Of a stretch of DNA of 64,000 bases, positions 40,153 through 48,633 are shown in pieces. The stretch spans positions 28,635-92,634 of the forward strand of contig CALDZP010000073.1 of NCBI GenBank assembly GCA_937944105.1, read 5' to 3'. Under the pieces are notes generated by a model. It was not told the origin of the DNA. It searched no databases and saw nothing but the letters and a program-made list of their open reading frames with translations. This stretch comes from an uncultured Ignavibacteria bacterium. GTDB taxonomy: Bacteria; Bacteroidota; Ignavibacteria; Ch128b. Every line of letters begins with the position of its first letter. The first letter of the stretch is position 1. A program made the position numbers and the translations under genes.

Positions 40153-40887
40153 TTAGTTTAAAATTAACTTGGTTGTAATAGCAAACCCAAAATCTCTTGA
40201 GTTAGCTAAACCTTTAGCAAATTCATTTTGTAGATAAATTTTGTTACCAAGATAAGTTCCAAAAAACAAACTTGTAGAAAATTCACTTTGAGTTAATCTT
40301 TGACCGGCATAACTACTACTATGAATGCTTGCATACTCAGCACCTAAACCAATGAGACTATTAGGATCAAAAGAATAGAATAAACCTAAGTGGCCACCTG
40401 CCATAAGATCATTAGAATTTAAGCCATAACTAATTGTTGGATGAATAACATAAGTAAAATCATTATTATAAATTAATAACGGTGTGGAAAACTCAACTTC
40501 ATTAGCTGCTTGATTAAACATTCCCCGATATTCTGCAATAAGATTTAAATTGTAATTATTTTCTTTCGAGGTATATAAATTATAAACTCCTCTTAAACTA
40601 AAAGCATCAAGTGCGAATTCGCTTCGTGATCTTTCTGAAGAACCCAACGACAATTGAATCGAAAAATTTTTCAACAAACCATAGTATAAACTTCCCGTAA
40701 CAAAGTACTGATCCTGGTTTGGATCGCTAAATTTCGTGAAAGAGAATTCACCATTTGCTTCAAGAACAAGTGATTTGTAAGGATAAGCCATTGAGGCTTT
40801 CCTTAAAAACAAATAAGTATCAAAACATGCATTTGCACCTGTGTAAAGGGTAAAAATTATAACTGGTATTAAAATAATTTTTTTCAT
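40153..40887 (-). CDS. predicted outer-membrane beta-barrel protein
   Basis: A 244-residue exported protein of unknown function. The ORF track starts at 40914, but the ATG at 40887 has AAGGAG in front and a well-formed promoter places the transcript start near 40918. A signal peptide ending TGANA is followed by alternating hydrophobic and polar residues throughout (FSIQLSLGSSER, NLNLIAEYRGMF, IYLQNEFAKGL), and the C terminus ends FAITTKLILN, typical for a small beta-barrel of about 10-12 strands. Confidence 0.7.
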   Translation of the reverse strand: MKKIILIPVIIFTLYTGANACFDTYLFLRKASMAYPYKSLVLEANGEFSFTKFSDPNQDQYFVTGSLYYGLLKNFSIQLSLGSSERSRSEFALDAFSLRGVYNLYTSKENNYNLNLIAEYRGMFNQAANEVEFSTPLLIYNNDFTYVIHPTISYGLNSNDLMAGGHLGLFYSFDPNSLIGLGAEYASIHSSSYAGQRLTQSEFSTSLFFGTYLGNKIYLQNEFAKGLANSRDFGFAITTKLILN

Positions 40888-41219
40888 ATGAAACTCCTTA
40901 TATTTAGATAACATTTTTTTTATAATTTTAGCATTTTATTTCGGGAAAGTCAATTTTCAATTTTTTGTGAATCTGAAAAATATTTTGATTTCGTAATAAC
41001 TTTTTCAAATCTTACATCCAAATTTTTCATTATCCTAAAACTTACATTGCTTAAAAAGAAAAGGCTTAAAAATCATTTTAATTTCTCGTTTGATAGCCAT
41101 ATGAACGAAATTACATTAATTTTTATATCTTTTTATCATCCATTAAATTTTCCTGAGCTCTTTAATACATTGTTAATCACAAAAAACTTTATAAAATTTA
41201 AATAAAGTTCAGGTGATTT
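40888..41219. other. divergent gap between barrel gene and amrS
   Basis: About 330 bases between divergent genes. It contains the promoter at 40925-40953 and otherwise only AT-rich sequence; I see no ORF or repeat. Confidence 0.5.
40925..40953 (-). promoter_or_regulatory. sigma-70 type promoter of the barrel gene
   Basis: On the minus strand TTGACT and TAAAAT are separated by exactly 17 bases, each matching the consensus at five of six positions. The predicted start of transcription lies about 30 bases before the ATG at 40887, which supports that start over the upstream ATG in the ORF track. Confidence 0.8.
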
Positions 41220-42227
41220 ATGGTTGAAGCGAAATGGTGGAAAACATTAGATAATGGGAAAATACTTTGTACTCTCTGTCCGAGATTTTGCACCATCGGT
41301 GAAGGTCAATACGGATTTTGTTTTGTTCGTCAAAATCATAATGGAAAACTTTATTCAATTGCTTATGGAAGACCAACGGGTTTTGGTATTGATCCAGTTG
41401 AAAAAAAACCTTTGAATCATTTCCTGCCTGGCACAACAATTCTAAGTTTTGGGACAGCAGGATGCAATTTAGGGTGTAAATTCTGTCAAAACTGGAGTAT
41501 AAGTAAAGCTCATCTTGATGATACAAACGCATTAAATGTTTCGCCTGAAGGTGTAGTTAAGTTAGCATTAAAATATAAAACCCCAAGTATTGCTTTTACC
41601 TATAATGAGCCAACAATATTTGGTGAATATGTTATTGACATTTCAAAAATTGCACATGAACATGGAATTAAAACTGTAATGGTAACTGACGGTTACATCA
41701 CCGAAGAAGCAAGAAAAGAGATTTATCAATACATTGATGGTGCAAATGTTGATTTAAAAGCGTTTTCTGAAAGGTTCTATCACAAATTGACATTTTCACA
41801 TCTTGAGCCTGTACTCGATACTCTCATTTGGTTAAGAAAAGAAACAAAAGTTTGGTTTGAAATAACGACATTGTTAATACCTGATGAAAATGATTCAGAT
41901 GAAGAGATTAATGCGATGTGTGATTGGATTACTGAGAATCTTGGTGATGAAGTTCCTCTTCATTTTACAGCATTCCATCCAGATTTCAAGTTGCGTGATA
42001 AACCTCCAACCCCACCCTCCACATTAAAACGCGCACGTAATATTGCTTTGAGTAAAGGTTTAAAATTTGTTTATGTGGGAAATGTTTTTGATAGAGAAGG
42101 TCAAACAACTTATTGTCCTAACTGCAACCTAAAATTAATTGAAAGAGATTGGCATTCGGTTGTTGTTAATCGATTGAAAAATGGAGTATGTCCTAATTGT
42201 AATACCGTCATTCCCGGAGTATTTTAG
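41220..42227 (+). CDS. amrS: radical SAM enzyme AmrS (AmmeMemoRadiSam system)
   Basis: A 335-residue radical SAM protein of the AmrS family, related to pyruvate-formate-lyase activating enzymes. The 4Fe-4S motif is C82-NLG-C86-KF-C89, with FSFGTAGCNLG in front. The protein also has an N-terminal CTLCPRFC and a C-terminal CPNC...CPNC pair that probably binds zinc, both typical of AmrS. The family usually partners AMMECR1 and Memo proteins, and its product is unknown; neither partner is in the window. Confidence 0.9.
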   Translation: MVEAKWWKTLDNGKILCTLCPRFCTIGEGQYGFCFVRQNHNGKLYSIAYGRPTGFGIDPVEKKPLNHFLPGTTILSFGTAGCNLGCKFCQNWSISKAHLDDTNALNVSPEGVVKLALKYKTPSIAFTYNEPTIFGEYVIDISKIAHEHGIKTVMVTDGYITEEARKEIYQYIDGANVDLKAFSERFYHKLTFSHLEPVLDTLIWLRKETKVWFEITTLLIPDENDSDEEINAMCDWITENLGDEVPLHFTAFHPDFKLRDKPPTPPSTLKRARNIALSKGLKFVYVGNVFDREGQTTYCPNCNLKLIERDWHSVVVNRLKNGVCPNCNTVIPGVF

Positions 42228-42424
42228 TACCAGAGATAATAAATGCGTAAAATGATTAATTATTGAAATTAAATCAAACTAAAATCATTAAAACTATTTT
42301 TGCAATCAAAAATGGATTAACCATTAATTGAGAAGATTTTCATCAAATTTCAGTGAACATTATTAAAATCCAAAATGAAAAATTACAAGCTTTATACTAA
42401 GGTAAGATAACACATAATAAAAAT

Positions 42425-43408
42425 CTAATTTTTATTCTTTCTTAAAATTTCAATAAGATGTTTCATATCCTCAGGTAATTCAGAATCAAACTTTACAAAC
42501 TCGTTTGTTGCGGGGTGAATAAATCCGAGTGTTTTAGCATGAAGTGCCTGACGTTTCATTATCTCCAATAAATTTTCCACTTCTTGTTTAACTCGTGTTG
42601 TTACATTTGAATAATGAATCTTTCTTCCACCGTAAGTTGGATCACCAAAAACCGGATGATTAATATGTGAAAGATGAACACGAATTTGATGCGTTCGACC
42701 AGTTTTCAGTTTTAATCTGACTAGTGTTAGATATTCAAATTCTTCTAGAACATAATAATAAGTAACAGCCACTTTACCATCTTCGACAACTGCAAACTTT
42801 TTTCGGTCAGATTTACTTCTACCAATTTTTGTTTCAATAACTCCCTCCGAAGACTTGAAATGTCCCCAAACAACAGCCCAATATTCTCGATCAATTGAAT
42901 GAGCCGAGAATTGTTTTGCTAGTTTTGCATGTGCAATATCATTTTTTGCAACGACCAATAATCCACTTGTATTTTTATCGATACGGTGGACAATCCCAGC
43001 ACGTTCTACATCATTTGAACGAGATAAATTTTGAGTATAATAAAGCAACGCATTTACTAAAGTACCCGTATAATTTCCAAGTGCTGGATGTACAACTATA
43101 CCGGCTGGTTTATTAATAACAATCACATCATCATCTTCATAAACTATATCAAGAGGAATAGGTTCAGGGAGAGTTTGAGCAGGTCGAGGTTTGACAGGAA
43201 TTCTAACTTCAATTATATCGCCTGAATTAAGCTGGTAAGATGGCTTTACAAATTTACCGTTAACAGTTACAAATTCATTCTTGATTAGATTTTGAATTTT
43301 TGTGCGGGTTGAGTTTTCAATTGCATGAGTTAAAAATACATCAAGTCGTTCTTTTTTCTTTCCTTCAGGGATTTCAAATGTAAATTTCTTTTCTGTGATT
43401 ATTTCCAT
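42425..43408 (-). CDS. rluD: 23S rRNA pseudouridine synthase, RluD family
   Basis: A 327-residue pseudouridine synthase of the RluA/RluD family that modifies 23S rRNA. An N-terminal S4 RNA-binding domain (about 18-72) is followed by the catalytic domain with VINKPAGIVVHPA and HRID144KNTSGLLV, whose aspartate is the catalytic residue, and LKTGRTHQIRVHL. It ends the ileS-dksA-lspA-rluD operon, 11 bases after lspA. RluD specificity is the likeliest by position. Confidence 0.9.
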   Translation of the reverse strand: MEIITEKKFTFEIPEGKKKERLDVFLTHAIENSTRTKIQNLIKNEFVTVNGKFVKPSYQLNSGDIIEVRIPVKPRPAQTLPEPIPLDIVYEDDDVIVINKPAGIVVHPALGNYTGTLVNALLYYTQNLSRSNDVERAGIVHRIDKNTSGLLVVAKNDIAHAKLAKQFSAHSIDREYWAVVWGHFKSSEGVIETKIGRSKSDRKKFAVVEDGKVAVTYYYVLEEFEYLTLVRLKLKTGRTHQIRVHLSHINHPVFGDPTYGGRKIHYSNVTTRVKQEVENLLEIMKRQALHAKTLGFIHPATNEFVKFDSELPEDMKHLIEILRKNKN

Positions 43409-43419
43409 CTTTCTAAATA

Positions 43420-44079
43420 TTAATCATCAGAGCTTCTTTCGACATCTAAAGTTTCGATAGCCTGAACAACAGATTCATTTTCATTAGAAGTTTTTTCAGT
43501 TTTTAATTCTTCTAGGTTTTCCCCTTTATTAACATTTTCTGTTTTGCTTTCTTTATGAAATAAAAGTAATAAAATTACACCAATAGAGACTGACATATCG
43601 GCAATATTAAAAATAGGCCAGCGGTCATAAGTATATCCAAATAAACTTATGTTAAAGAAATCAAAATCCAGAAAGTCAACAACTTTACCATAAAAAAGTG
43701 GTGCTTCATTATAAATTACACCGTAAAACATTCTATCAATTAAATTTCCAATAGCACCACCAAGAATCATTGCCAGAGGTAATCTCAAGCTCAACTTGTC
43801 ATCTTTGTGTCGAATTAAATAAATAGTTATTGCAATGCTTGCAAATAAAGAAAATAGAGTTAAATATAATTTAGCCGATTCACCGAAATCAATCCCGAAA
43901 GCCATTCCAGGATTTTCGATGTATGTAATACGAAAAAAATCTCCTATCACATTGATACTATCATATAATTGCATACCTTTAAGTTCTAAACCCAGGAATG
44001 GAATTTTAATTCCTTTGATAAGAATTTTTGTAATTTGATCAAAAAAAACAATAAAGAAAGTTAAATAAAAAATTTTCAT
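43420..44079 (-). CDS. lspA: signal peptidase II
   Basis: Lipoprotein signal peptidase, an inner-membrane aspartyl protease with four transmembrane helices. N56 in ENPGMAFG, D115 in GNLIDR and D161 in FNIADM are the conserved active-site region residues. At 219 residues it is longer than the usual 160-170: a loop of about 25 residues is inserted before the last helix, as in other members of the Bacteroidetes group, and a charged tail of some 43 residues follows it. It overlaps dksA by four bases. Confidence 0.93.
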   Translation of the reverse strand: MKIFYLTFFIVFFDQITKILIKGIKIPFLGLELKGMQLYDSINVIGDFFRITYIENPGMAFGIDFGESAKLYLTLFSLFASIAITIYLIRHKDDKLSLRLPLAMILGGAIGNLIDRMFYGVIYNEAPLFYGKVVDFLDFDFFNISLFGYTYDRWPIFNIADMSVSIGVILLLLFHKESKTENVNKGENLEELKTEKTSNENESVVQAIETLDVERSSDD

Positions 44080-44687
44080 TTTTTGCTGTATTTGAGTTTA
44101 CAATTCACACAATGTTGAGTATGTGGAACAGCTTCAAGACGACCCTTCTCAATAGGATTCCCACATTCTATACAATAACCATAAGAACCATCTTCAATTC
44201 TTTTCAAAGCCGCATCGAGATAACTTAAGAATTTTGTTTCTCTTTGAGCCCAGAGAAAATTCTTTTCTTTTTCAAAAGCATCTGTCCCCTGCTCAGCCAT
44301 ATGAAGTGAATATGGTGAATTCTCATTTACGAATCCCTGACCATTTTCATCTAACATTCTTTCTCTTAAACTTTCCAGTTGCTCAATAATTTCTTTCTTC
44401 TTTTCAAGAATAATCTGTTTGAAATATTCGAGTTCTTTAGGTGAAAATGGTGACTTTTTTTGTTTCACTGGAGACTTCCCCGTTAAATTTGATGATTGTT
44501 GAGATTTCAATTCGGTCTTTGCTTTCCCTTGAGTCTCAGATTTCTTCGAGCTCTTTTTGACAGTTTTTGACACACTCGATGCTTTTGATGATTTCAATTT
44601 CTTTTCAACCTTTTTGGTAGTTGATTTTGCAGCATCTTTAGCCTTTGTGGTGTTTTTAGCTTTCCTGGTTTTTGTTGATTTTGCCAT
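44076..44687 (-). CDS. DksA/TraR-type zinc-finger protein with lysine-rich N terminus
   Basis: A 203-residue protein. Residues 80-203 form a DksA/TraR-like unit: a coiled coil (EYFKQIILEKKKEIIEQLESLRERM), an acidic segment and a zinc finger with C172, C175, C193 and C196 (CIEC...CVNC). Residues 1-79 are almost only Lys, Ser, Thr, Ala and Gln, like histone H1 tails. DksA proteins act in the secondary channel of RNA polymerase together with ppGpp. The extension could bind DNA or RNA, which is an inference. It lies between ileS and lspA. Confidence 0.85.
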   Translation of the reverse strand: MAKSTKTRKAKNTTKAKDAAKSTTKKVEKKLKSSKASSVSKTVKKSSKKSETQGKAKTELKSQQSSNLTGKSPVKQKKSPFSPKELEYFKQIILEKKKEIIEQLESLRERMLDENGQGFVNENSPYSLHMAEQGTDAFEKEKNFLWAQRETKFLSYLDAALKRIEDGSYGYCIECGNPIEKGRLEAVPHTQHCVNCKLKYSKK

Positions 44688-44698
44688 TTTAAACTCTC

Positions 44699-47600
44699 CT
44701 ATTTTTTTGTTATACTAATTTTACATTCTTCGCTTCCAATTTTCCATTCCTGCACAAACCCTGAATTACAACTACCAAATTGTAATTCCTCCGCAAGTGT
44801 TTCTTGCATAATATATGATTTCATTTTTGTAATTGCATTGTGAAGATTATTACTTCCTTCAAAAACTATTGATATTCTATCGCTCACTTCAAAACCTGCA
44901 TCTTTTCTCATATTTTGAACTCGATTAACAAATTCTCTTGCAAGACCTTCCTCAATTAACTCTTGTGTTAAATTGGTATCAAGTGAAACTGTAATGCCAT
45001 CTTCACTTTCTACAATCCATCCTTTAATTTCTTCACCAACAATTTCAACATCTTGAGGCGTAATTTCTATATTTTCATTCTCAATTTGAAGGTAAATATT
45101 TTTACCATTTTCAATCATTTTTATTTGTTCATTATCTAAATTTTTAATTGCAGTGGCTACCTGATTAACCTTTTTACCGAATTTTGGACCAATGGATTTA
45201 AAATTTGGCTTGGCTTTTTTAACAACAATCTCAGAATCAGTATCAAGGAGCTGTAGTTCTTTTACATTAACTTCATCAAGTATAACTTGTTCCATTTGTC
45301 GCACAGATTCCTGATCTTCTTTCTTTACAACCACAAGCATTTTTTGAAGAGGTTGGCGAACTTTTAGATTATTTTTTGATCGGATTGAACGAACAATGAA
45401 AACTATTTTTTGTGCAACTTCCATTTTATGAAGTAATTTCTCATCTATCGTTTCAATTTCTGGATATAAAGCAAGATGTACTGATTCATACGGTTCTTTT
45501 TTGGTAACCGAATTAAGACATTGATAAATTTCTTCAGAAATAAATGGAGTAATTGGTGAGCTTAATTTGGCAACTGTGACTAAACATTTATAAAGAGTCT
45601 GATATGCCGAAATTTTATCATTATTCATTTCACTCTTCCAGAATCTTCGGCGATTCCTTCGGACATACCAATTGGAAAGTTGTTCAATTGTGAAATTTGA
45701 AATAGCACGAGCTGCTTTGGTTAAATCATAATTATCAAAATATTCTTGCACTTCTTTTACGAGTAGACTTAAAGCAGATAAAATCCATTTATCAATTTCA
45801 GGTCTTTCTTCAAATGGAATATCCTGTTCTTCATATTTAAATCCATCAAGATTTGCATAAAGAGCAAAGAAAGCGTAAGTATTAATTAATGTTCCGAAAA
45901 ATTTTCTTTGTACATCTACTAAATCATCTTCATTAAATAATGTAGCTTTCCAGGGTGGACTGTTTGAAATTAAATACCATCTTGTTGTATCAGCTCCGTA
46001 TTTTTCAACTATTTCAAAAGGATCTACCGTATTGCCCAGAGATTTGGACATCTTTTTTCCTTCCTTATCCAAAATCAACTCATTAACAATAACATTTCTG
46101 TAAGCAGGTTTTTTAAATAGAAAAGTTCCAATAGCATGAAGTGAATAAAACCAACCACGAGTTTGATCAATTCCTTCGGCAATAAAATCAGCAGGATAAT
46201 TCTTTTCAAAGACTTCTTTGTTTTCAAATGGGTAGTGAAATTGAGCAAAAGGCATTGATCCTGAATCATACCAGACATCAATCAATTCTGGGGTTCTATG
46301 ATATATTTTTCCGTTCTTTTCAAAAATGATTTTATCAATATAAGGTTTGTGTAAGTCAAGATCGGTCAATTCACCTACTGGTATTTTTTTGCCATCATCT
46401 GTTAAGAAATAACCTTGTTTAAGCTCTTCGATACTACCAATAGCAAACATATCACCATCTTCACTAATCCAGATTGGAAGTGGAGTTCCCCAAAATCTAT
46501 CCCTTGATAGAGCCCAGTCTTTATTTTCTTCGAGCCAGTTTCCAAATCTTCCTTTACCGACTTCTGGTGGATACCAATTAATCTGCTTATTCAATTCAAT
46601 CATCATGTCAACATATTTTGTAGTCGCTATGTACCATGATTCTCGTGCGTAATAAAGAAGTGGCGATTTACATCTCCAGCAGTGTGGATAGCTATGTTCA
46701 ATTGTTTCTTTTTTAAAAAGTAACTTTCGAGATTTAAGATTTTGAATTATATGTGGATCTGCTTCCTTAACATGCATTGACTTGAAATCAGCAACAATCT
46801 CATTAAATCTACCACTTTTATCGACTGGATTTATTAAAGGAAGATCATATTTTTTACCTACTTGATAATCATCTTCACCAAATGCGGGTGCAATATGAAC
46901 AATACCAGAACCATCTTCGGTGGTTACAAAATCACCTTCGATAACATAAAATGCTTTTTTATCAATTGGAATATAATCGAACAATCTCTCGTATTCCCAA
47001 CCAAGCAATTCATGACCTTTATATTTTTCAACAACTTCATATCCCGGAGGCAAAACACCAACTCTTGCTTCTGCTAGAATTAAATAATAAGGATTTTTAC
47101 TTTCATCTATTAACTTTACTTTGACATAGTCAACATCTTTATTAACAGCAAGAGCAACATTTGAGATAAGAGTCCATGGTGTGGTTGTCCATACAAGAAA
47201 GTAAGTATCTTTTTGATTTTTAACTTTAACCGCAACATAAATTGAAGGATCTTTTACATCTTGATAACCAAGTGAAAGCTCATGTGAAGAAAGTGGAGTT
47301 TCACATCTAGTGCAATAAGGTTGTATCTTAAAACCTTTGTAAATGTATCCTTCATCAAAAAATTTTTTTAATGACCACCAAACTGATTCTATATATTCAT
47401 TTGTACAGGTAATGTAGGCATCATCAAGATTAATCCAGTAACCAATTCTTCGAGTTAATTCATTCCAATCTTTTAAGTATGTAAAAACAGAATTTTTACA
47501 GGCTTGATTAAATTTCTCAATGCCATAAACAACTATTTCATCTTTTGTTTTTATACCAAGTTCCTTTTCTACTTCAATTTCGACAGGCAGTCCATGGGTA

Positions 47601-47869
47601 TCCCAACCAGCTTTTCGATTAACTCGGAATCCTTGAAGAGTTTTATATCGACATACAATGTCTTTTATAGTTCTTGCCATTACATGATGGATTCCAGGTT
47701 TGCCATTTGCCGTAGGAGGACCTTCATAAAATGTAAATGATTTATCTGGATTTCTGGATTCAATACTTTTTTCAAAGATTTTGTTCTTTTCCCAAAATTC
47801 AAGTATACTTTTTTCGATCTCAGAATATTTAATTTTATCAGAATATTGTTTGTACATATCCCATTTCAT
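44699..47869 (-). CDS. ileS: isoleucyl-tRNA synthetase, type 2 (eukaryote-like)
   Basis: Isoleucyl-tRNA synthetase, which charges tRNA-Ile and edits valine. The 1056-residue product has the HIGH-type motif within NGKPGIHHVMA (near residue 60), WTTTPWTL in the editing domain, and KMSKSLGN near residue 606. The length, the PGIHH form of the motif and the lack of a C-terminal zinc finger indicate the type 2, eukaryote-like class, which is naturally less sensitive to mupirocin. The ORF track opens with TTG; I place the start at the ATG at 47869. Confidence 0.95.
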   Translation of the reverse strand: MKWDMYKQYSDKIKYSEIEKSILEFWEKNKIFEKSIESRNPDKSFTFYEGPPTANGKPGIHHVMARTIKDIVCRYKTLQGFRVNRKAGWDTHGLPVEIEVEKELGIKTKDEIVVYGIEKFNQACKNSVFTYLKDWNELTRRIGYWINLDDAYITCTNEYIESVWWSLKKFFDEGYIYKGFKIQPYCTRCETPLSSHELSLGYQDVKDPSIYVAVKVKNQKDTYFLVWTTTPWTLISNVALAVNKDVDYVKVKLIDESKNPYYLILAEARVGVLPPGYEVVEKYKGHELLGWEYERLFDYIPIDKKAFYVIEGDFVTTEDGSGIVHIAPAFGEDDYQVGKKYDLPLINPVDKSGRFNEIVADFKSMHVKEADPHIIQNLKSRKLLFKKETIEHSYPHCWRCKSPLLYYARESWYIATTKYVDMMIELNKQINWYPPEVGKGRFGNWLEENKDWALSRDRFWGTPLPIWISEDGDMFAIGSIEELKQGYFLTDDGKKIPVGELTDLDLHKPYIDKIIFEKNGKIYHRTPELIDVWYDSGSMPFAQFHYPFENKEVFEKNYPADFIAEGIDQTRGWFYSLHAIGTFLFKKPAYRNVIVNELILDKEGKKMSKSLGNTVDPFEIVEKYGADTTRWYLISNSPPWKATLFNEDDLVDVQRKFFGTLINTYAFFALYANLDGFKYEEQDIPFEERPEIDKWILSALSLLVKEVQEYFDNYDLTKAARAISNFTIEQLSNWYVRRNRRRFWKSEMNNDKISAYQTLYKCLVTVAKLSSPITPFISEEIYQCLNSVTKKEPYESVHLALYPEIETIDEKLLHKMEVAQKIVFIVRSIRSKNNLKVRQPLQKMLVVVKKEDQESVRQMEQVILDEVNVKELQLLDTDSEIVVKKAKPNFKSIGPKFGKKVNQVATAIKNLDNEQIKMIENGKNIYLQIENENIEITPQDVEIVGEEIKGWIVESEDGITVSLDTNLTQELIEEGLAREFVNRVQNMRKDAGFEVSDRISIVFEGSNNLHNAITKMKSYIMQETLAEELQFGSCNSGFVQEWKIGSEECKISITKK

Positions 47870-48112
47870 CAATTTTGTTCAACATTGTAATAAAAAATTA
47901 ACACTAAATTAAAGTTTTAAATTAATTTTTGAAAGTTAATGACGAATTCATGAATAATGAATTTTCACAAGATTAATTAAATGATATTTGATCCGGTGAA
48001 CGATAGAAAAAAAATAACTTCTAATAAAAAGAATTGGATAAAATTTAAGAAGTAAAATAATTAAATGATTATGTCATACACTGGGAACAAAATTCTTTAA
48101 TTAAAATCCTTT
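47870..48112. other. gene-free stretch upstream of ileS
   Basis: About 240 AT-rich bases that must contain the ileS promoter. No clear promoter, repeat or ORF stands out. Confidence 0.4.
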
Positions 48113-48192
48113 TTACTTCACCAAGCTTTGAAAAACTCTAAGCATCAGAAAGGAGAAAAAAATTAAAATTAAGACTAAAAAATTGTTTTCAT
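48113..48192 (-). pseudogene. tiny hydrophobic ORF with a frame break
   Basis: An ATG at 48192 has a very good AAGGAG behind it (minus strand), but the frame closes after five codons at a run of six T residues. One more T would give a 26-residue hydrophobic peptide (MKTIFLVLILIFF...) ending TAA at 48113. It may be a decayed small gene, a sequencing slip in the homopolymer or chance. Confidence 0.25.
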
Positions 48193-48302
48193 ACTCACTC
48201 CTTATTATGAAACTTTCTTAATAAGAATTTATACTTCTTTCTTGAATGCTCACTGCAAACACTGAAAAATAGTATCAAAAATTTTGTAAAAAAAACTAAT
48301 CT

Positions 48303-48482
48303 TTATTTATCCAGCATTTTACCAATACCAAAAGCAATTGCAGCAAGAAGGCATGTTTGCGAAAACATATGCCAGGTTGCATTAGCAAAAACAATTGAGG
48401 ACCCAATAATTTTTCCGATCAGACCGATTAAAATGCTAATACCTGATAATATTATAAAAGCTAATATAATTTTGTTTTTCAT
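48303..48482 (-). CDS. small two-helix membrane protein
   Basis: A 59-codon frame, one residue below the ORF track limit. ATG at 48482 has AAAGGGG upstream, and the stop is at 48303. The product has two hydrophobic helices (about 4-24 and 41-56) separated by SSIVFANATWHMFSQTC and a basic end (GKMLDK). Good start signals and a sensible two-span topology support a real gene. I do not recognise a function. Confidence 0.65.
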   Translation of the reverse strand: MKNKIILAFIILSGISILIGLIGKIIGSSIVFANATWHMFSQTCLLAAIAFGIGKMLDK

Positions 48483-48633
48483 TTTGAACCCCTTTAATTG
48501 TTAATCTAAACTAATTAATTGTTCTTTGAATTTCAATTGTTCGCCTGATAACAAACTCATTCCAGATACATTTAAAAAAACACAAAATAAATTGTTAATT
48601 TTAAGAAGAATAATTTAACAATGAGGTGACAAA

